This document shows positions 15,559 to 26,201 of a DNA stretch of 64,000 bases, piece after piece. Source of the stretch: Stenotrophomonas mori. GTDB taxonomy: Bacteria; Pseudomonadota; Gammaproteobacteria; Xanthomonadales; Xanthomonadaceae. Each line of letters begins with the position of its first letter. Within the stretch, counting starts at the first letter, position 1. The position numbers were made by a program, and so were the translations under genes. The DNA is taken from positions 192,752 to 256,751 of the forward strand of contig NZ_JAIKTS010000004.1 in NCBI RefSeq assembly GCF_023556335.1, in the 5' to 3' direction. The notes below the pieces were generated by a model. The model searched no databases. It saw only the letters and a list, made by a program, of their open reading frames with translations, and was not told the origin of the DNA.

Positions 15559-17049
15559 TTACTTCACGCCGTGCATCAGTTTCTGCACCTGCGGGGCGAT
15601 CAGGAGCAGCACCACGCCCGCGCCGAGCAGCGACCAGAAGCTTCCGGTGTAGCCCTTCAACGCCGAGTCGACGGTCATGCCGCTGTCGCCGCTGATCAGC
15701 GCGGCGAAGATGCCCGACAGGTTGTTGCCGATGGCCGTGGACAGGAACCAGCCGCCCATCGCCAGGCCCACCACCTTGACCGGGGCCAGCTTGGTGGTCA
15801 TCGACAGCCCGATCGGCGACAGGCACAGCTCGCCGACGGTCTGGATCACGTAGACCATGAACAGGGTCCAGAACGGGATCTTGCCGGCGTCGTCGACCAG
15901 CGAGGACAGCGCGTACATCAGCAGCAGGAATGCCAGGCCGTTGAAGATCAGGCCCAGGCCGAACTTGCGCGGGATCGACGGATTGCGCGACCCCAGCGCC
16001 GTCCACAGCCACACGAACACCGGGCCCAGCGCCAGGATCGCCACCGAGTTCACCGACTGGAACCAGCCCACCGGGAACATCCAGCCGGACAGGTCGCGGT
16101 TGACGATGTTCTGCGCCAGGAAGTTGAACGAGCTGCCGGCCTGTTCGAAGAACATGAAGAACAGCACGTTGAACACGAAGATGATCAGCATGGCGATCGA
16201 GCGGTCGCGCGCGACCCGGCCCTCGCGGATGCCCTCCACCAGGATCATCACGCACAGCACGGTGAACAGCGCGCCGAGGATCCAGCCGAGGATGCCCGCG
16301 TCGATCGACAGCAGGCCGTAGGCCACCGGTACCGCCACCAGGGTGCCGACCAGCACCGCCACGGTCCGGCCGAAGCCGGCGCCGGCCGGCGCCGCGCCGA
16401 CCACGCCGAGCTGGCGGCGGCCGATCCAGAACCACACCAGGCTGATCAGCATGCCCACGCCCGAGGCGATGAACACGTACTTGTAGGCTGGCATCGCCTC
16501 GGTGCCGAACAGCTTGTCGGCGAGGAAGCCGGTCAGTACCGGGGCGATCAGCGCGCCGGCGTTGATGCCCATGTAGAAGATGGTGAAGCCCGAGTCGCGC
16601 CGGGAATCGTTGATCCCGTACAGCTGCCCGACCATGCTGGAGATGTTGGGCTTGAACAAGCCGTTGCCGGCGATGATGGTCGCCAGGCCGATGCGGAACA
16701 CCCGTTCGTCGGGAATCGCGATCAGGAACAGCCCCAGCGACATCACCGCCGCGCCGATCAGGATCGAGCGCTGGTAGCCGATGACGCGGTCGGCGACGAA
16801 GCCGCCGAACAGCGCCGCGGCGTAGACCAGTGCCAGGTAGGCGCCGTACAGCTTGCTGGCGCCGGCCTCGCTGTCGGCGAACTGGGCGACGACGTACAGC
16901 ACCAGCGCCCAGCGGATGCCGTAGAACGCGAAGCGTTCCCAGAACTCGGTCATGAACAGCATCCACAGCGGACGCGGATGGCCGAGGAGGTTCTTGAACT
17001 CCGGCACGGGCGCCGGGGTCGTTGCGGAATTCGGCGCGGCAGCGCTCAT
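15559..17049 (-). CDS. Proton-dependent oligopeptide transporter (POT/PTR2 family)
   Basis: A 496-residue inner-membrane proton symporter for di- and tripeptides. The POT signature ExxER(F/Y) is present in FMTEFWERFAFYG near the N-terminus and the PTR2 motif region (GGFVADRVIGYQRSILIGA, later NISSMVGQLYG) follows; 12-14 helices are predicted. I choose M27 of the longer frame (17049), as the family starts with a short cytoplasmic tail before LLGHPRPLW. It is followed by the thioredoxin lipoprotein. Precise substrate range cannot be read. Confidence 0.92.
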   Translation of the reverse strand: MSAAAPNSATTPAPVPEFKNLLGHPRPLWMLFMTEFWERFAFYGIRWALVLYVVAQFADSEAGASKLYGAYLALVYAAALFGGFVADRVIGYQRSILIGAAVMSLGLFLIAIPDERVFRIGLATIIAGNGLFKPNISSMVGQLYGINDSRRDSGFTIFYMGINAGALIAPVLTGFLADKLFGTEAMPAYKYVFIASGVGMLISLVWFWIGRRQLGVVGAAPAGAGFGRTVAVLVGTLVAVPVAYGLLSIDAGILGWILGALFTVLCVMILVEGIREGRVARDRSIAMLIIFVFNVLFFMFFEQAGSSFNFLAQNIVNRDLSGWMFPVGWFQSVNSVAILALGPVFVWLWTALGSRNPSIPRKFGLGLIFNGLAFLLLMYALSSLVDDAGKIPFWTLFMVYVIQTVGELCLSPIGLSMTTKLAPVKVVGLAMGGWFLSTAIGNNLSGIFAALISGDSGMTVDSALKGYTGSFWSLLGAGVVLLLIAPQVQKLMHGVK

Positions 17050-17234
17050 GCTGGGATTCCCCCTGGTGATTCGTTGGGCAACGGACGGATGACATCGGCC
17101 GGAACCGGCGCGACGGGCGAGGATCACCGAAGCGCCGGGTTCGCGTCAAATGGGCCCCGGCCGCGCCGTGCGCGGGTCATCCGGTGGCCACGGCGGCCAT
17201 CGCTGCGCCCGCCGCGGCTGAATGCGGCACCGCG

Positions 17235-18116
17235 TCAGTCGGCGGTTTCCGTGTCCGGCGGCGCTTCGCGCAGGCTGCTGCGCACCTCGAACAGCTCCGG
17301 GAAGAAGGTCAGCTCCAGCGCCTGTTTCAGGAAACCCACGCCGCTGGAGCCACCGGTGCCGCGGCGGAACCCGATCACCCGCATCACCGTGCGCATGTGC
17401 CGGAAGCGCCACAGCTGGAACTGGCTTTCCAGGTCCACGAAGTCCTCGCACAGCGAGTATTCGCGCCAGTAGCGGTCGTTGTCCTGGTAGATGCGCTCGA
17501 ACACCCGGCGCAGCGCCGGATCGCTGATGTGCGCGCGGCTCCAGTCGCGTTCGGCGTAGCAGGACGGCACCGCATGGCCGAACCGCGAGAGGTAGCGCAG
17601 GAACTCCTCGTACAGGCTCGGCGCCTCCAGCGCCTGGCGCAGGCGCTCGCGCCCCAGCACATCGTGGTCGAAGACCGCCAGCATTTCCGCGTTCTTGTTG
17701 CCCAGCAGGAATTCGATGCAGCGGTACTGCAGCGACTGGAATCCCGAGGAGGGACCGAGCACGTCGCGGAAGCCCAAGTACTCGGACGGGGTCAGCGTCT
17801 CCAGCACCGACCACTGTTCGGTCAGCTGCCGCAGCACCTGCTTGCCGCGCGCCAGCACCTTGCGGCACTGCCACACCTCGTCGCGCTGCAGGAAGCCCAT
17901 CGCCGCGCGCAGCTCGTGGTCCAGCAGCTTCAGCCACAGCTCCGAGGTCTGGTGCTGGATGATGAACAGCATCTCGTCATGGTGGGGCGGGCTGGACAGC
18001 GGCTGCTGCGCGGACAGCAGCTGGTCCAGGCGGAGATAGCCGCCATAGGTGAGCCTGCCGTCGAGATCGGTATGGATGCCGGCCTCGAGCTCACGCCGGT
18101 TCTGGTCTACGGTCAT
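17235..18116 (-). CDS. kynA: Tryptophan 2,3-dioxygenase
   Basis: Heme enzyme that opens the indole ring of L-tryptophan to N-formylkynurenine, first step of the kynurenine route. The 293-residue product has the full family sequence: [40 protein letters not shown] (distal heme pocket), [19 protein letters not shown] (proximal heme histidine) and the RGTGGSSGV substrate loop. Two starts are possible, 18128 and 18116; AAGG lies just before the second and homologs begin at this point, so I use 18116. Formamidase and kynureninase are not nearby. Confidence 0.95.
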   Translation of the reverse strand: MTVDQNRRELEAGIHTDLDGRLTYGGYLRLDQLLSAQQPLSSPPHHDEMLFIIQHQTSELWLKLLDHELRAAMGFLQRDEVWQCRKVLARGKQVLRQLTEQWSVLETLTPSEYLGFRDVLGPSSGFQSLQYRCIEFLLGNKNAEMLAVFDHDVLGRERLRQALEAPSLYEEFLRYLSRFGHAVPSCYAERDWSRAHISDPALRRVFERIYQDNDRYWREYSLCEDFVDLESQFQLWRFRHMRTVMRVIGFRRGTGGSSGVGFLKQALELTFFPELFEVRSSLREAPPDTETAD

Positions 18117-18392
18117 CTGCCTTGCCATGTGCGCGGGGCGCAAAGGGTAACGCAGCGCGCCCCGGTATCGGACCCGCGCGGCAACGGAATGCGAACACTT
18201 GCAGACGCAACCGGCGCGACAATGCACTACCCCACCACGATGTCGCTGAATGCGTAGCGCCAGCACGTCGGGCACGGCATCCCGCTGCATGCGGCGCGTT
18301 TTCGTGTTGCGGCGCAGGACGGCTTTTCCAGGCCGAGTCCTTACCATGTCGATCCCTATCATTTGAAACCATCTGTCCAAGGTGTTGCTGCA

Positions 18393-19481
18393 ATGACGGT
18401 TTCCGCCCAGTTCCAGATCGAATACCTGCAATGCCTGGCTGCCGACGGCAGCCTGGTACGCGACGACCTGCCGCAGGCCCTGCGCGACCCCGCCACCCTG
18501 CTTCCGCTGTTCAAGCAGATGCTGGCCACCCGGGTCTTCGACACCAAGGCGGTGGCCCTGCAGCGCACCGGCAAGCTGGGTACGTTCGCCTCCTGCCTCG
18601 GCCACGAAGCCGCCCATGTCGGCATCGGCGCGGCGATGAAGCGCGGCGACGTGTTCGCCCCCAGCTACCGCGAGTACGGCTCGATGTTCATGCGCGGCGT
18701 GCGAGCCCGCGACGTGCTGATGTACTGGGGCGGCGACGAGCGCGGCAGCGACTACGACCGCGACAGCGACGCGGCCCGCGATTTCCCGATCTGCGTGCCG
18801 ATCTCCACCCAGTGCCTGCATGCGGCCGGCTCGGCGCTGTCGTTCAAGCTGCGCGGCCTGCCGCAGGTCGCGGTCGCGGTATGCGGCGACGGCGGCAGTT
18901 CGAAGAGCGATTTCTACGCCGCGGTGAACTCGGCCGGGGCCTACCGGCTCCCGCTGATCCTGTGCGTGGTCAACAACGGCTGGGCGATCTCGGTGCCGCG
19001 TTCGGCCCAGACCGGCGCCGAGACCCTGGCCCAGAAGGGCCTGGCCGGCGGCCTGTTCTGCCTGCAGGTGGACGGCAACGACCTGCTCGCGGTGCTGCTG
19101 GCCATGGAGCAGGCCCGCGAACGTGCGCTCGCCGGAGAGGGCGGTACCGTGCTGGAGCTGCTCACCTACCGCCTGTCCGACCACACCACCGCCGACGACG
19201 CGCGCCGCTACCGCGACGACGCCGAGGTGAAGGCGGCCTGGCGCGAGGAGCCCATGCTGCGGCTGCGCGCGTACCTGACCGCGCAGGGCGCCTGGAGCGA
19301 GGCCGAGGAGCAGGCCTGGGTCGCCGAGTGCGGCGCCCGCGTGGACGAGGAGGTCAACGCCTACCTCAGCTGCCCGGTGCAGCCGGTCGAGGCCATGTTC
19401 GACCACCTGTATGCCGACCCGCCGCCGGACCTGCTGGCCCAGCGTGCCGCCGCCCTCGCCCTGGAGCCGCGCCATGGATGA
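18393..19481 (+). CDS. 2-oxoacid dehydrogenase E1 component, alpha subunit (branched-chain/pyruvate type)
   Basis: Thiamine-pyrophosphate E1-alpha of a two-subunit 2-oxoacid decarboxylase. The 362-residue product has the TPP motif GDG (about 165-167) through NN (about 194-195, VVNNGW), and a phosphorylation-loop-like [16 protein letters not shown] segment typical of the branched-chain type. The ATG at 18393 has AAGGTG at 9 nt spacing; an upstream in-frame TTG (18363) was rejected. With E1-beta and E2 it forms one operon. Xanthomonads contain much iso-branched fatty acid, and a branched-chain 2-oxoacid dehydrogenase would make the acyl-CoA primers (inference); acetoin or pyruvate cannot be excluded. 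Confidence 0.9.
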   Translation: MTVSAQFQIEYLQCLAADGSLVRDDLPQALRDPATLLPLFKQMLATRVFDTKAVALQRTGKLGTFASCLGHEAAHVGIGAAMKRGDVFAPSYREYGSMFMRGVRARDVLMYWGGDERGSDYDRDSDAARDFPICVPISTQCLHAAGSALSFKLRGLPQVAVAVCGDGGSSKSDFYAAVNSAGAYRLPLILCVVNNGWAISVPRSAQTGAETLAQKGLAGGLFCLQVDGNDLLAVLLAMEQARERALAGEGGTVLELLTYRLSDHTTADDARRYRDDAEVKAAWREEPMLRLRAYLTAQGAWSEAEEQAWVAECGARVDEEVNAYLSCPVQPVEAMFDHLYADPPPDLLAQRAAALALEPRHG

Positions 19482-19563
19482 CTACAAGCGCGCCACCGGC
19501 ATGCCCGCCGGCCAGGACCCCGCCAGCGACCATGGCGCCGAGGGCGCCAGCGGAGACAACGCC

Positions 19564-20550
19564 ATGACCACCACGCCCATCACCCTGATCGAAGCCGTGA
19601 CCCAGGCGCTGGCCTGGGAGATGGAACACGACCCGTCGGTGCTGGTGCTGGGCGAGGACGTGGGCGTCAACGGCGGCGTGTTCCGGGCCACCGCCGGCCT
19701 GCAGCAGCGGTTCGGCGCGCAGCGCGTGCTCGACACGCCGCTGGACGAGACCACCATCGCCGGTCTCACCGTCGGCCTGGCCGCGCAGGGCATGAAGCCG
19801 GTGGCCGAGGCCCAGTTCGACGGCTTCGTCTACCCCATGGTGGACCACATCGTCTGCCACGCCGCGCGCCTGCGCAACCGCACCCGCGGCCGCCTGCACT
19901 GCCCGATGGTGCTGCGCGTGCCCTGGGGCGGCGGCATCCGTGCACCCGAGCACCACAGCGAAGCCAACGAGGCCATCTTCACCAACGTACCGGGGCTGCG
20001 CGTGGTGCTGCCGTCCAGCCCGCAGCGCGCCTATGGCCTGCTGCTGGCCGCCATGCGCGATCCCGACCCGGTGATCTACATGGAGCCCAAGCGCATCTAC
20101 CGCCAGTACAAGGAAGTGGTCGCCGACGATGGCGAAGCGCTGCCGCTGGACGTGTGCTTCGTGCTGCGCGACGGCACCGACGTGACCCTGGTCACCTGGG
20201 GCGCGCAGGTCAAGGAAGCGCTGGAGGCCGCCGACCGGTTGGCCGGCGAGGGCATCAGTGCCGAGGTCATCGACGTGGCCACGCTGCGGCCGCTGGACTT
20301 CGCCACCATCGCCGAGTCGGTCGCCAAGACCGGCCGCTGCGTGATCGTGCAGGAAGCCCCGAAGACCGCCGGCTTCGGCGCCGAGATCGCCGCGCGCCTG
20401 GCGGAGGAGTCGATGTACGACCTGCTCGCCCCCGTGGAGCGCGTGACCGGCTGGGACACCCACATCCCGTTGTTCCGGCTGGAAATGAAGTACCTGCCGA
20501 GCGTGGACCGGGTGGTGGCCGCGGCACGGCGCGCGGTGGCGGCGGGCTGA
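19564..20550 (+). CDS. 2-oxoacid dehydrogenase E1 component, beta subunit
   Basis: A 328-residue E1-beta (transketolase pyrimidine-binding and C-terminal domains). Family motifs include VLGEDVGVNGGVFRAT, LDTPLDE (glutamate that activates TPP), EAQFDGF and RVPWGGGIRAPEHHSE. The ATG at 19564 has GGAG at 9 nt spacing. An alternative ATG at 19474, overlapping the E1-alpha stop, would add 30 low-complexity residues. It forms the heterotetrameric decarboxylase with the upstream gene. Confidence 0.9.
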   Translation: MTTTPITLIEAVTQALAWEMEHDPSVLVLGEDVGVNGGVFRATAGLQQRFGAQRVLDTPLDETTIAGLTVGLAAQGMKPVAEAQFDGFVYPMVDHIVCHAARLRNRTRGRLHCPMVLRVPWGGGIRAPEHHSEANEAIFTNVPGLRVVLPSSPQRAYGLLLAAMRDPDPVIYMEPKRIYRQYKEVVADDGEALPLDVCFVLRDGTDVTLVTWGAQVKEALEAADRLAGEGISAEVIDVATLRPLDFATIAESVAKTGRCVIVQEAPKTAGFGAEIAARLAEESMYDLLAPVERVTGWDTHIPLFRLEMKYLPSVDRVVAAARRAVAAG

Positions 20551-20855
20551 CATGCGGGCGTGCCCGACCGGCCGCCGCGGCAACCCGTACCGCGATCCGT
20601 TGCAGTTCCCCATCGCACGGCCCGCCGCTGCTGGCCGCCACGGTGGACCCGGACTGGCCCCTGCCCGGCAGAGCGCCGACGATGGCATCGCCGGCCGGGC
20701 AGCCGCACGACCTCGGCGCATGCAGGCCGGCCATGGGGACGGCGAGCGGGCCGGACCGCATCACGAACACCGCCGCAGGTGATGGCCCGGGCGCGCCGAA
20801 GGCGCACGGGGCCGGCGACCGGCACGCGAACTTGACGCTGTTGAGGAATGATTGA
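20551..20855 (+). other. 305-bp gap between E1-beta and E2
   Basis: No credible open reading frame, terminator or repeat is visible in this GC-rich stretch. Near its end GAGGA precedes the E2 start. The gap is longer than usual inside such an operon, but no separate promoter stands out. Confidence 0.5.
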
Positions 20856-22211
20856 ATGAGCCAGACCAAGAGCTTCAACCTGCCCGACCTGGGCGAAGGC
20901 CTGCCGGACGCGACCATCGTCGAATGGTTCGTCAAGGAAGGCGACGTGATCAAGCTGGACGAGCCGCTGGTGTCGATGGAGACCGCCAAGGCCGTGGTGG
21001 AAGTGCCCTCGCCGGTCTCCGGCACGGTGCTGAAGCTGGCCGGTGCGCCCGGTGACATCGTGGTGACCGGACACATGCTGGCCCGGTTCGAGATCGACCC
21101 GGCCCTGCCGCAGCGCGCCGAAGGCCAGGACACCGGCCACCACCACGGCGCCCCGGCACCGGCGCCCGATCCGGCGCCGGCCGCCGCGGCTGCGGCTGCG
21201 GCCGAACGCGCGGACGAAGGCACCGTGGTCGGCGCCATGGTCAGCTCCAATGCCGTGCATGCCGAGCAGGCCGTGGCCGTCGGCGGCGTCAAGGCGATGC
21301 CGGCGGTGCGCGCGATGGCGCGCAAGCTCGGCGTGGACCTCGCCCGCGTGCGCGCGACCGGCGCCGACGGCGCGGTGACCATGGCCGACGTGAAGCAGGC
21401 GGCCGCCGACCCCTCCACGCTCCTGGCCGCGGCCGCCGGCAAGGCGGCAACGGCGGCGGGCGCGTCATCCGCCCCGCCGCCACGCGCCGCGGCCTCCGAT
21501 GCCGGCCGCGAGCGCACGCCGCTTTCCGCCGCCGGCAGGCCGATGCGCACCGCACCGCCGGGCGTCACCGCCAAGGGCCAGCCGGAACCGCTCAAGGGCG
21601 TACGCCGCAACATGGCGCGGGTGATGGCCGACGCACACAGCAAGGTGGTCCCGACCACGCTGAGCGACGATGCCGACATCCATGCCTGGGCCCCGGGCAA
21701 CGACCTGACCTCGCGCCTGGTGCGCGGCATCGTGGCCGCCTGCCAGGCGGTGCCGGCGATGAATGCCTGGTTCGACGGCGATGCCCTCACCCGCACCCTG
21801 CACGCGCAGGTGGACATCGGCATTGCCGTGGACACCGACGACGGCCTGTTCGTGCCGGTGCTGCGCAATGCCGACATGCTCGACGCGCGCGGCGTGCGCG
21901 AGGGCATCAACCGCCTGCGCCAGCAGGTGGAGGACCGCAGCATCGCGCCGTCCGAATTGAGCGGCTACACCATCAGCCTGTCCAACTTCGGCATGTTCGC
22001 CGGCCGCTACGCGACCCCGGTGGTGGTACCGCCGTGCGTGGCGATCGTCGCCGCCGGCCGCGCCCGCTTCCAGGTCACCCCGGTGATGGGCGGCGTGGAA
22101 ACGCACAAGGTCATCCCGCTCTCGGTCACCTTCGACCACCGCGCCTGCACCGGCGGCGAGGCCGCGCGCTTCCTGCGTGTACTGATCGACGACCTGGCGA
22201 GACCGGACTGA
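20856..22211 (+). CDS. Dihydrolipoamide acyltransferase (E2) of the 2-oxoacid dehydrogenase
   Basis: A 451-residue E2 core. Domains: one lipoyl domain (1-80) with the lipoylated K45 in METAKAVVE; a His/Pro/Ala-rich linker (about 90-145); a peripheral subunit-binding domain (about 148-180, MPAVRAMARKLGVDLARVRATG); and the catalytic acyltransferase domain (about 240-451). The catalytic histidine is H428 in FDHRACTGG. The usual HxxxDG motif has Asp four residues after His, but this protein has T432 there. It transfers acyl groups to CoA. An E3 gene is not in the window. A strong rho-independent terminator follows. Confidence 0.92.
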   Translation: MSQTKSFNLPDLGEGLPDATIVEWFVKEGDVIKLDEPLVSMETAKAVVEVPSPVSGTVLKLAGAPGDIVVTGHMLARFEIDPALPQRAEGQDTGHHHGAPAPAPDPAPAAAAAAAAERADEGTVVGAMVSSNAVHAEQAVAVGGVKAMPAVRAMARKLGVDLARVRATGADGAVTMADVKQAAADPSTLLAAAAGKAATAAGASSAPPPRAAASDAGRERTPLSAAGRPMRTAPPGVTAKGQPEPLKGVRRNMARVMADAHSKVVPTTLSDDADIHAWAPGNDLTSRLVRGIVAACQAVPAMNAWFDGDALTRTLHAQVDIGIAVDTDDGLFVPVLRNADMLDARGVREGINRLRQQVEDRSIAPSELSGYTISLSNFGMFAGRYATPVVVPPCVAIVAAGRARFQVTPVMGGVETHKVIPLSVTFDHRACTGGEAARFLRVLIDDLARPD

Positions 22212-22246
22212 GCGGCGTCGCCGCGACCGTTTTGCAGCAAGACTTT

Positions 22247-22272
22247 GGCCCGCCGCGTGCGGGCCTTTTTTT
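22247..22272 (+). terminator. Rho-independent terminator of the E1/E2 operon
   Basis: A perfect 7-bp stem GGCCCGC / GCGGGCC with a 5-nt loop followed by seven T residues, 36 bp after the E2 stop. Confidence 0.92.
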
Positions 22273-22508
22273 ACCCGGTCACCGCGCCATCGGCCGGGTG
22301 CCCGGACACATCGGACGCAACGGCCTGTCCGGTCGCCGGGCACCGTTCGGCCGCACCTGGCCCGCTCTGCCCCGACCATTCCCCCGAGCGCGACGTCCCC
22401 TCGCTCTCCATATCGGCCGCGCCACGGCTCCAGGCGGACGGCATGCAGAGACACCGGCACCGCCGGATGCGGCGACAATGCACGGCCATCCCCGACGGAG
22501 TGCTCCCG

Positions 22509-23267
22509 ATGTCCCGTTCCGACCTGCACGACGCTCGCGTCCTGGTGGCCGGCGCCAGCCGCGGCATCGGCCTGGCCATCGCCCGTGCTTTCGCCCGCCA
22601 GGGCGCCCGCGTGGCGATCTGCGCGCGCGGACAGGACAGCCTGCGGCACGCCCAGGAACAGCTGCAGGCGGACGGTGCGTTCGCGCATGCGCAGCGTTGC
22701 GATCTGGCTGACCCGGAGCAGATCATCGGCTGGGTCGATAGCGCCGCAGACGCCCTGGGCGGCATCGACGTCGTCGTCAACAATGCCTCCGGTTTCGGCG
22801 GCAGCGACGACGATGCCAGCTGGCAGGCCGGCTTCGACATCGACCTGATGGCCGCGGTGCGCACCAACCGCGCCGCGCTGCCACACCTGCGCCGCAGCAC
22901 CGCGCCGGCCATCCTCAACATCAGCTCGATCAATGGCCGCGTACCCACGCCGCGCGCGGTGGCGTACTCGACCGCCAAGGCGGCACTGGACTATTACACC
23001 GTCACCCTGGCCACCGAGCTGGCGCGCGAGCGCATCCGCGTCAACGCCCTCGCCCCGGGCTCGATCGAGTTCCCCGGCGGCCTGTGGGAACGGCGGCGGC
23101 ACGAGGACCCCGGACTGTATGCCAGGATCCGCGACCGCATTCCGTTCGGCGGTTTCGGCACGGTCGAAGATGCGGCCGCCGCCGCGCTGTTCCTGTGCTC
23201 ACCGGCCGCGCGCTGGATCACCGGACAGGTGCTGGCGGTGGACGGTGGCCAGTCGCTGCCCGGCTGA
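22509..23267 (+). CDS. Short-chain dehydrogenase/reductase
   Basis: A 252-residue classical SDR: cofactor loop VAGASRGIGLA (about 14-24), NNAS, catalytic serine in NISSING, and YSTAK as the YxxxK pair. ICARG after the second strand suggests NADP preference. The C-terminus ends VLAVDGGQSLPG as in 3-oxoacyl-ACP reductase-like SDRs. The start at 22509 has GGAG 9 nt upstream; the long frame upstream crosses the terminator and is not used. The substrate is unknown. It is convergent with the tRNA and rpoD. Confidence 0.88.
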   Translation: MSRSDLHDARVLVAGASRGIGLAIARAFARQGARVAICARGQDSLRHAQEQLQADGAFAHAQRCDLADPEQIIGWVDSAADALGGIDVVVNNASGFGGSDDDASWQAGFDIDLMAAVRTNRAALPHLRRSTAPAILNISSINGRVPTPRAVAYSTAKAALDYYTVTLATELARERIRVNALAPGSIEFPGGLWERRRHEDPGLYARIRDRIPFGGFGTVEDAAAAALFLCSPAARWITGQVLAVDGGQSLPG

Positions 23268-23409
23268 ACCGTGCTGCCCGGAGGGGCCGCCGGGCACCAT
23301 CCGGGACACCGCGGTCCGCCGCGGACGGCACAGCCTCGCGTGTGCCGGATGCCGCATGCTCAGGCGCCGCGGGTTCCCGGGCCTGCAAGGCCGGCGGTGC
23401 GCACGGCCG

Positions 23410-23485
23410 TGGTGGGCCCAGCAGGATTCGAACCTGCAACCAAAGGATTATGAGTCCTCTGCTCTAACCGTTGAGCTATAGGCCC
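23410..23485 (-). tRNA. tRNA with CAU anticodon, probably tRNA-Ile2 (decodes AUA after lysidine modification)
   Basis: A complete 76-nt cloverleaf with encoded CCA: acceptor GGGCCTA / TGGGCCC, D arm AGCTCAACGGTTAGAGCA, anticodon loop CTCATAA (CAU), T arm GCAGGTTCGAATCCTGC and discriminator A. CAU anticodons belong to initiator Met, elongator Met or Ile2. The initiator features (C1-A72 mismatch, GGG/CCC anticodon stem) are absent. The variable region and D arm resemble E. coli ileX more than metT, so Ile2 is preferred; elongator Met is the alternative. It lies downstream of rpoD on the same strand, after the rpoD terminator. Confidence 0.9.
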
Positions 23486-23497
23486 GCGCGACAGCGC

Positions 23498-23503
23498 AGT
23501 GTA
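23498..23503 (-). promoter_or_regulatory. Candidate -10 of the tRNA promoter
   Basis: TACACT on the minus strand ends 12 nt before the mature tRNA 5' end, followed by a GC-rich discriminator (GCGCTGTCGCGC), as usual for stringently controlled stable RNA promoters. No good -35 is visible. Confidence 0.45.
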
Positions 23504-23573
23504 GTGGAGCAGGCGCCGTCCCACCACTTCCCGGCAGCGGCACGGCGGGTACCGCAGGTCCGCGGCGGCCCAA

Positions 23574-23602
23574 GGAAAAACCCCGCCAGGGCGGGGTTTT
23601 CC
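23574..23602 (-). terminator. rpoD terminator
   Basis: Read on the minus strand, AAAACCCCGCC-CTG-GGCGGGGTTTTT-type hairpin with a T tract, starting 35 bp after the rpoD stop. The A-rich and T-rich flanks make it potentially bidirectional. Confidence 0.92.
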
Positions 23603-23636
23603 GTCATGCCTGCAGGCCACCTGCCGGTCGCCGCAC

Positions 23637-25502
<1,866 letters not shown>

Positions 25503-25543
25503 GTAGTGCTCGCGCCACCGCAGGGAAAGATAGAGAACCTACT

Positions 25544-25549
25544 ATTATA
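25544..25549 (-). promoter_or_regulatory. Extended -10 promoter of rpoD
   Basis: A perfect TATAAT preceded by TGG (extended -10, TGN) on the minus strand, 41 bp upstream of the rpoD ATG. No TTGACA-like -35 is found at 16-18 bp, consistent with an extended -10 promoter. This is the most consensus-like -10 in the window. Confidence 0.8.
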
Positions 25550-25592
25550 CCAGCGCAGCATAACGCCTGCCGTGCGGTGGATTCACGGCGCG

Positions 25593-26033
25593 TCAGGGCC
25601 TGAGCAGGAAGCTGACCGGCCCGTCATTGACCAGGCTGACGACCATATGGGCGCCGAAGCGGCCAGTTTCCACCCCTCCGGTGTGATTTTCGCGACAAAT
25701 CGCCACCAGCCGGTTGAAAAGCCGTTCAGCCTCGGCCGGCGCCGCGGCGGTACTGAAGCTGGGGCGCATGCCCGACCGGGTGTCGGCGGCGAGGGTGAAC
25801 TGGCTGACCAGCAGCAGATCGCCGCCGATATCGCGCAGGGAGCGGTTCATCTTCCCGGCATCGTCGCCGAAAACACGGTAACCGAGCAGGCGTTCGCTCA
25901 TCCGCACCAGGGCGGCTTCGTCGTCGCCCGGCTCGACGCCGACCAGGACCAGCAGACCCGCGCCGATCCGCCCCACCACCTCGCCCTCGACCGCCACCGA
26001 GGCCTGGCTGACGCGCTGGATGAGGGAAAGCAT
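25593..26033 (-). CDS. dtd: D-aminoacyl-tRNA deacylase
   Basis: Hydrolyses D-aminoacyl-tRNAs (notably D-Tyr-tRNA) and glycyl-tRNA-Ala, recycling mischarged tRNA. The 146-residue product begins [13 protein letters not shown] and has both active-site signatures: [17 protein letters not shown] and the Gly-cisPro motif in NDGPVSF near the C-terminus. AGGAG at 6 nt spacing precedes the ATG at 26033. It stands 90 bp upstream of rpoD on the same strand, and is divergent from the acyltransferase gene. Confidence 0.95.
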   Translation of the reverse strand: MLSLIQRVSQASVAVEGEVVGRIGAGLLVLVGVEPGDDEAALVRMSERLLGYRVFGDDAGKMNRSLRDIGGDLLLVSQFTLAADTRSGMRPSFSTAAAPAEAERLFNRLVAICRENHTGGVETGRFGAHMVVSLVNDGPVSFLLRP

Positions 26034-26164
26034 GGCGGACTCCTGGGAACGGGCGCTCCATGATGCCCCGCCGGCGCCCGCACGGGGACCCGGGGCGCCC
26101 CCCCGGACGGCAGGAGGTACGCCCGCCACCGGCCGGCACCGCAGGAGCGACGCTCGCCGCCGGC

Positions 26165-26194
26165 TTGGGAAGTGGCGCCGGCCCGCCCTACACT
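26165..26194 (+). promoter_or_regulatory. Candidate promoter giving a leaderless acyltransferase mRNA
   Basis: TTGGGA (26165-26170), an 18-bp spacer and TACACT (26189-26194); the -10 ends 7 nt before the ATG at 26202 and there is no Shine-Dalgarno, so the transcript would begin at the start codon. Confidence 0.5.
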
Positions 26195-26201
26195 TGCCGC
26201 G

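Noticed and set aside
18363..18392. Alternative TTG start for E1-alpha
   Set aside because: The ATG at 18393 has AAGGTG at proper spacing and TTG starts are rare; the additional ten residues are not family-like.
17235..19475. A 746-codon minus frame extending tryptophan dioxygenase upstream
   Set aside because: The extra N-terminal part is antisense to E1-alpha, which is a clear gene. The enzyme begins at 18116.
18363..22211. Assignment of E1/E2 as the main pyruvate dehydrogenase
   Set aside because: Gammaproteobacteria usually use a homodimeric AceE E1 for pyruvate; a separate alpha/beta E1 with single-lipoyl E2 fits branched-chain or related substrates better. Not excluded.
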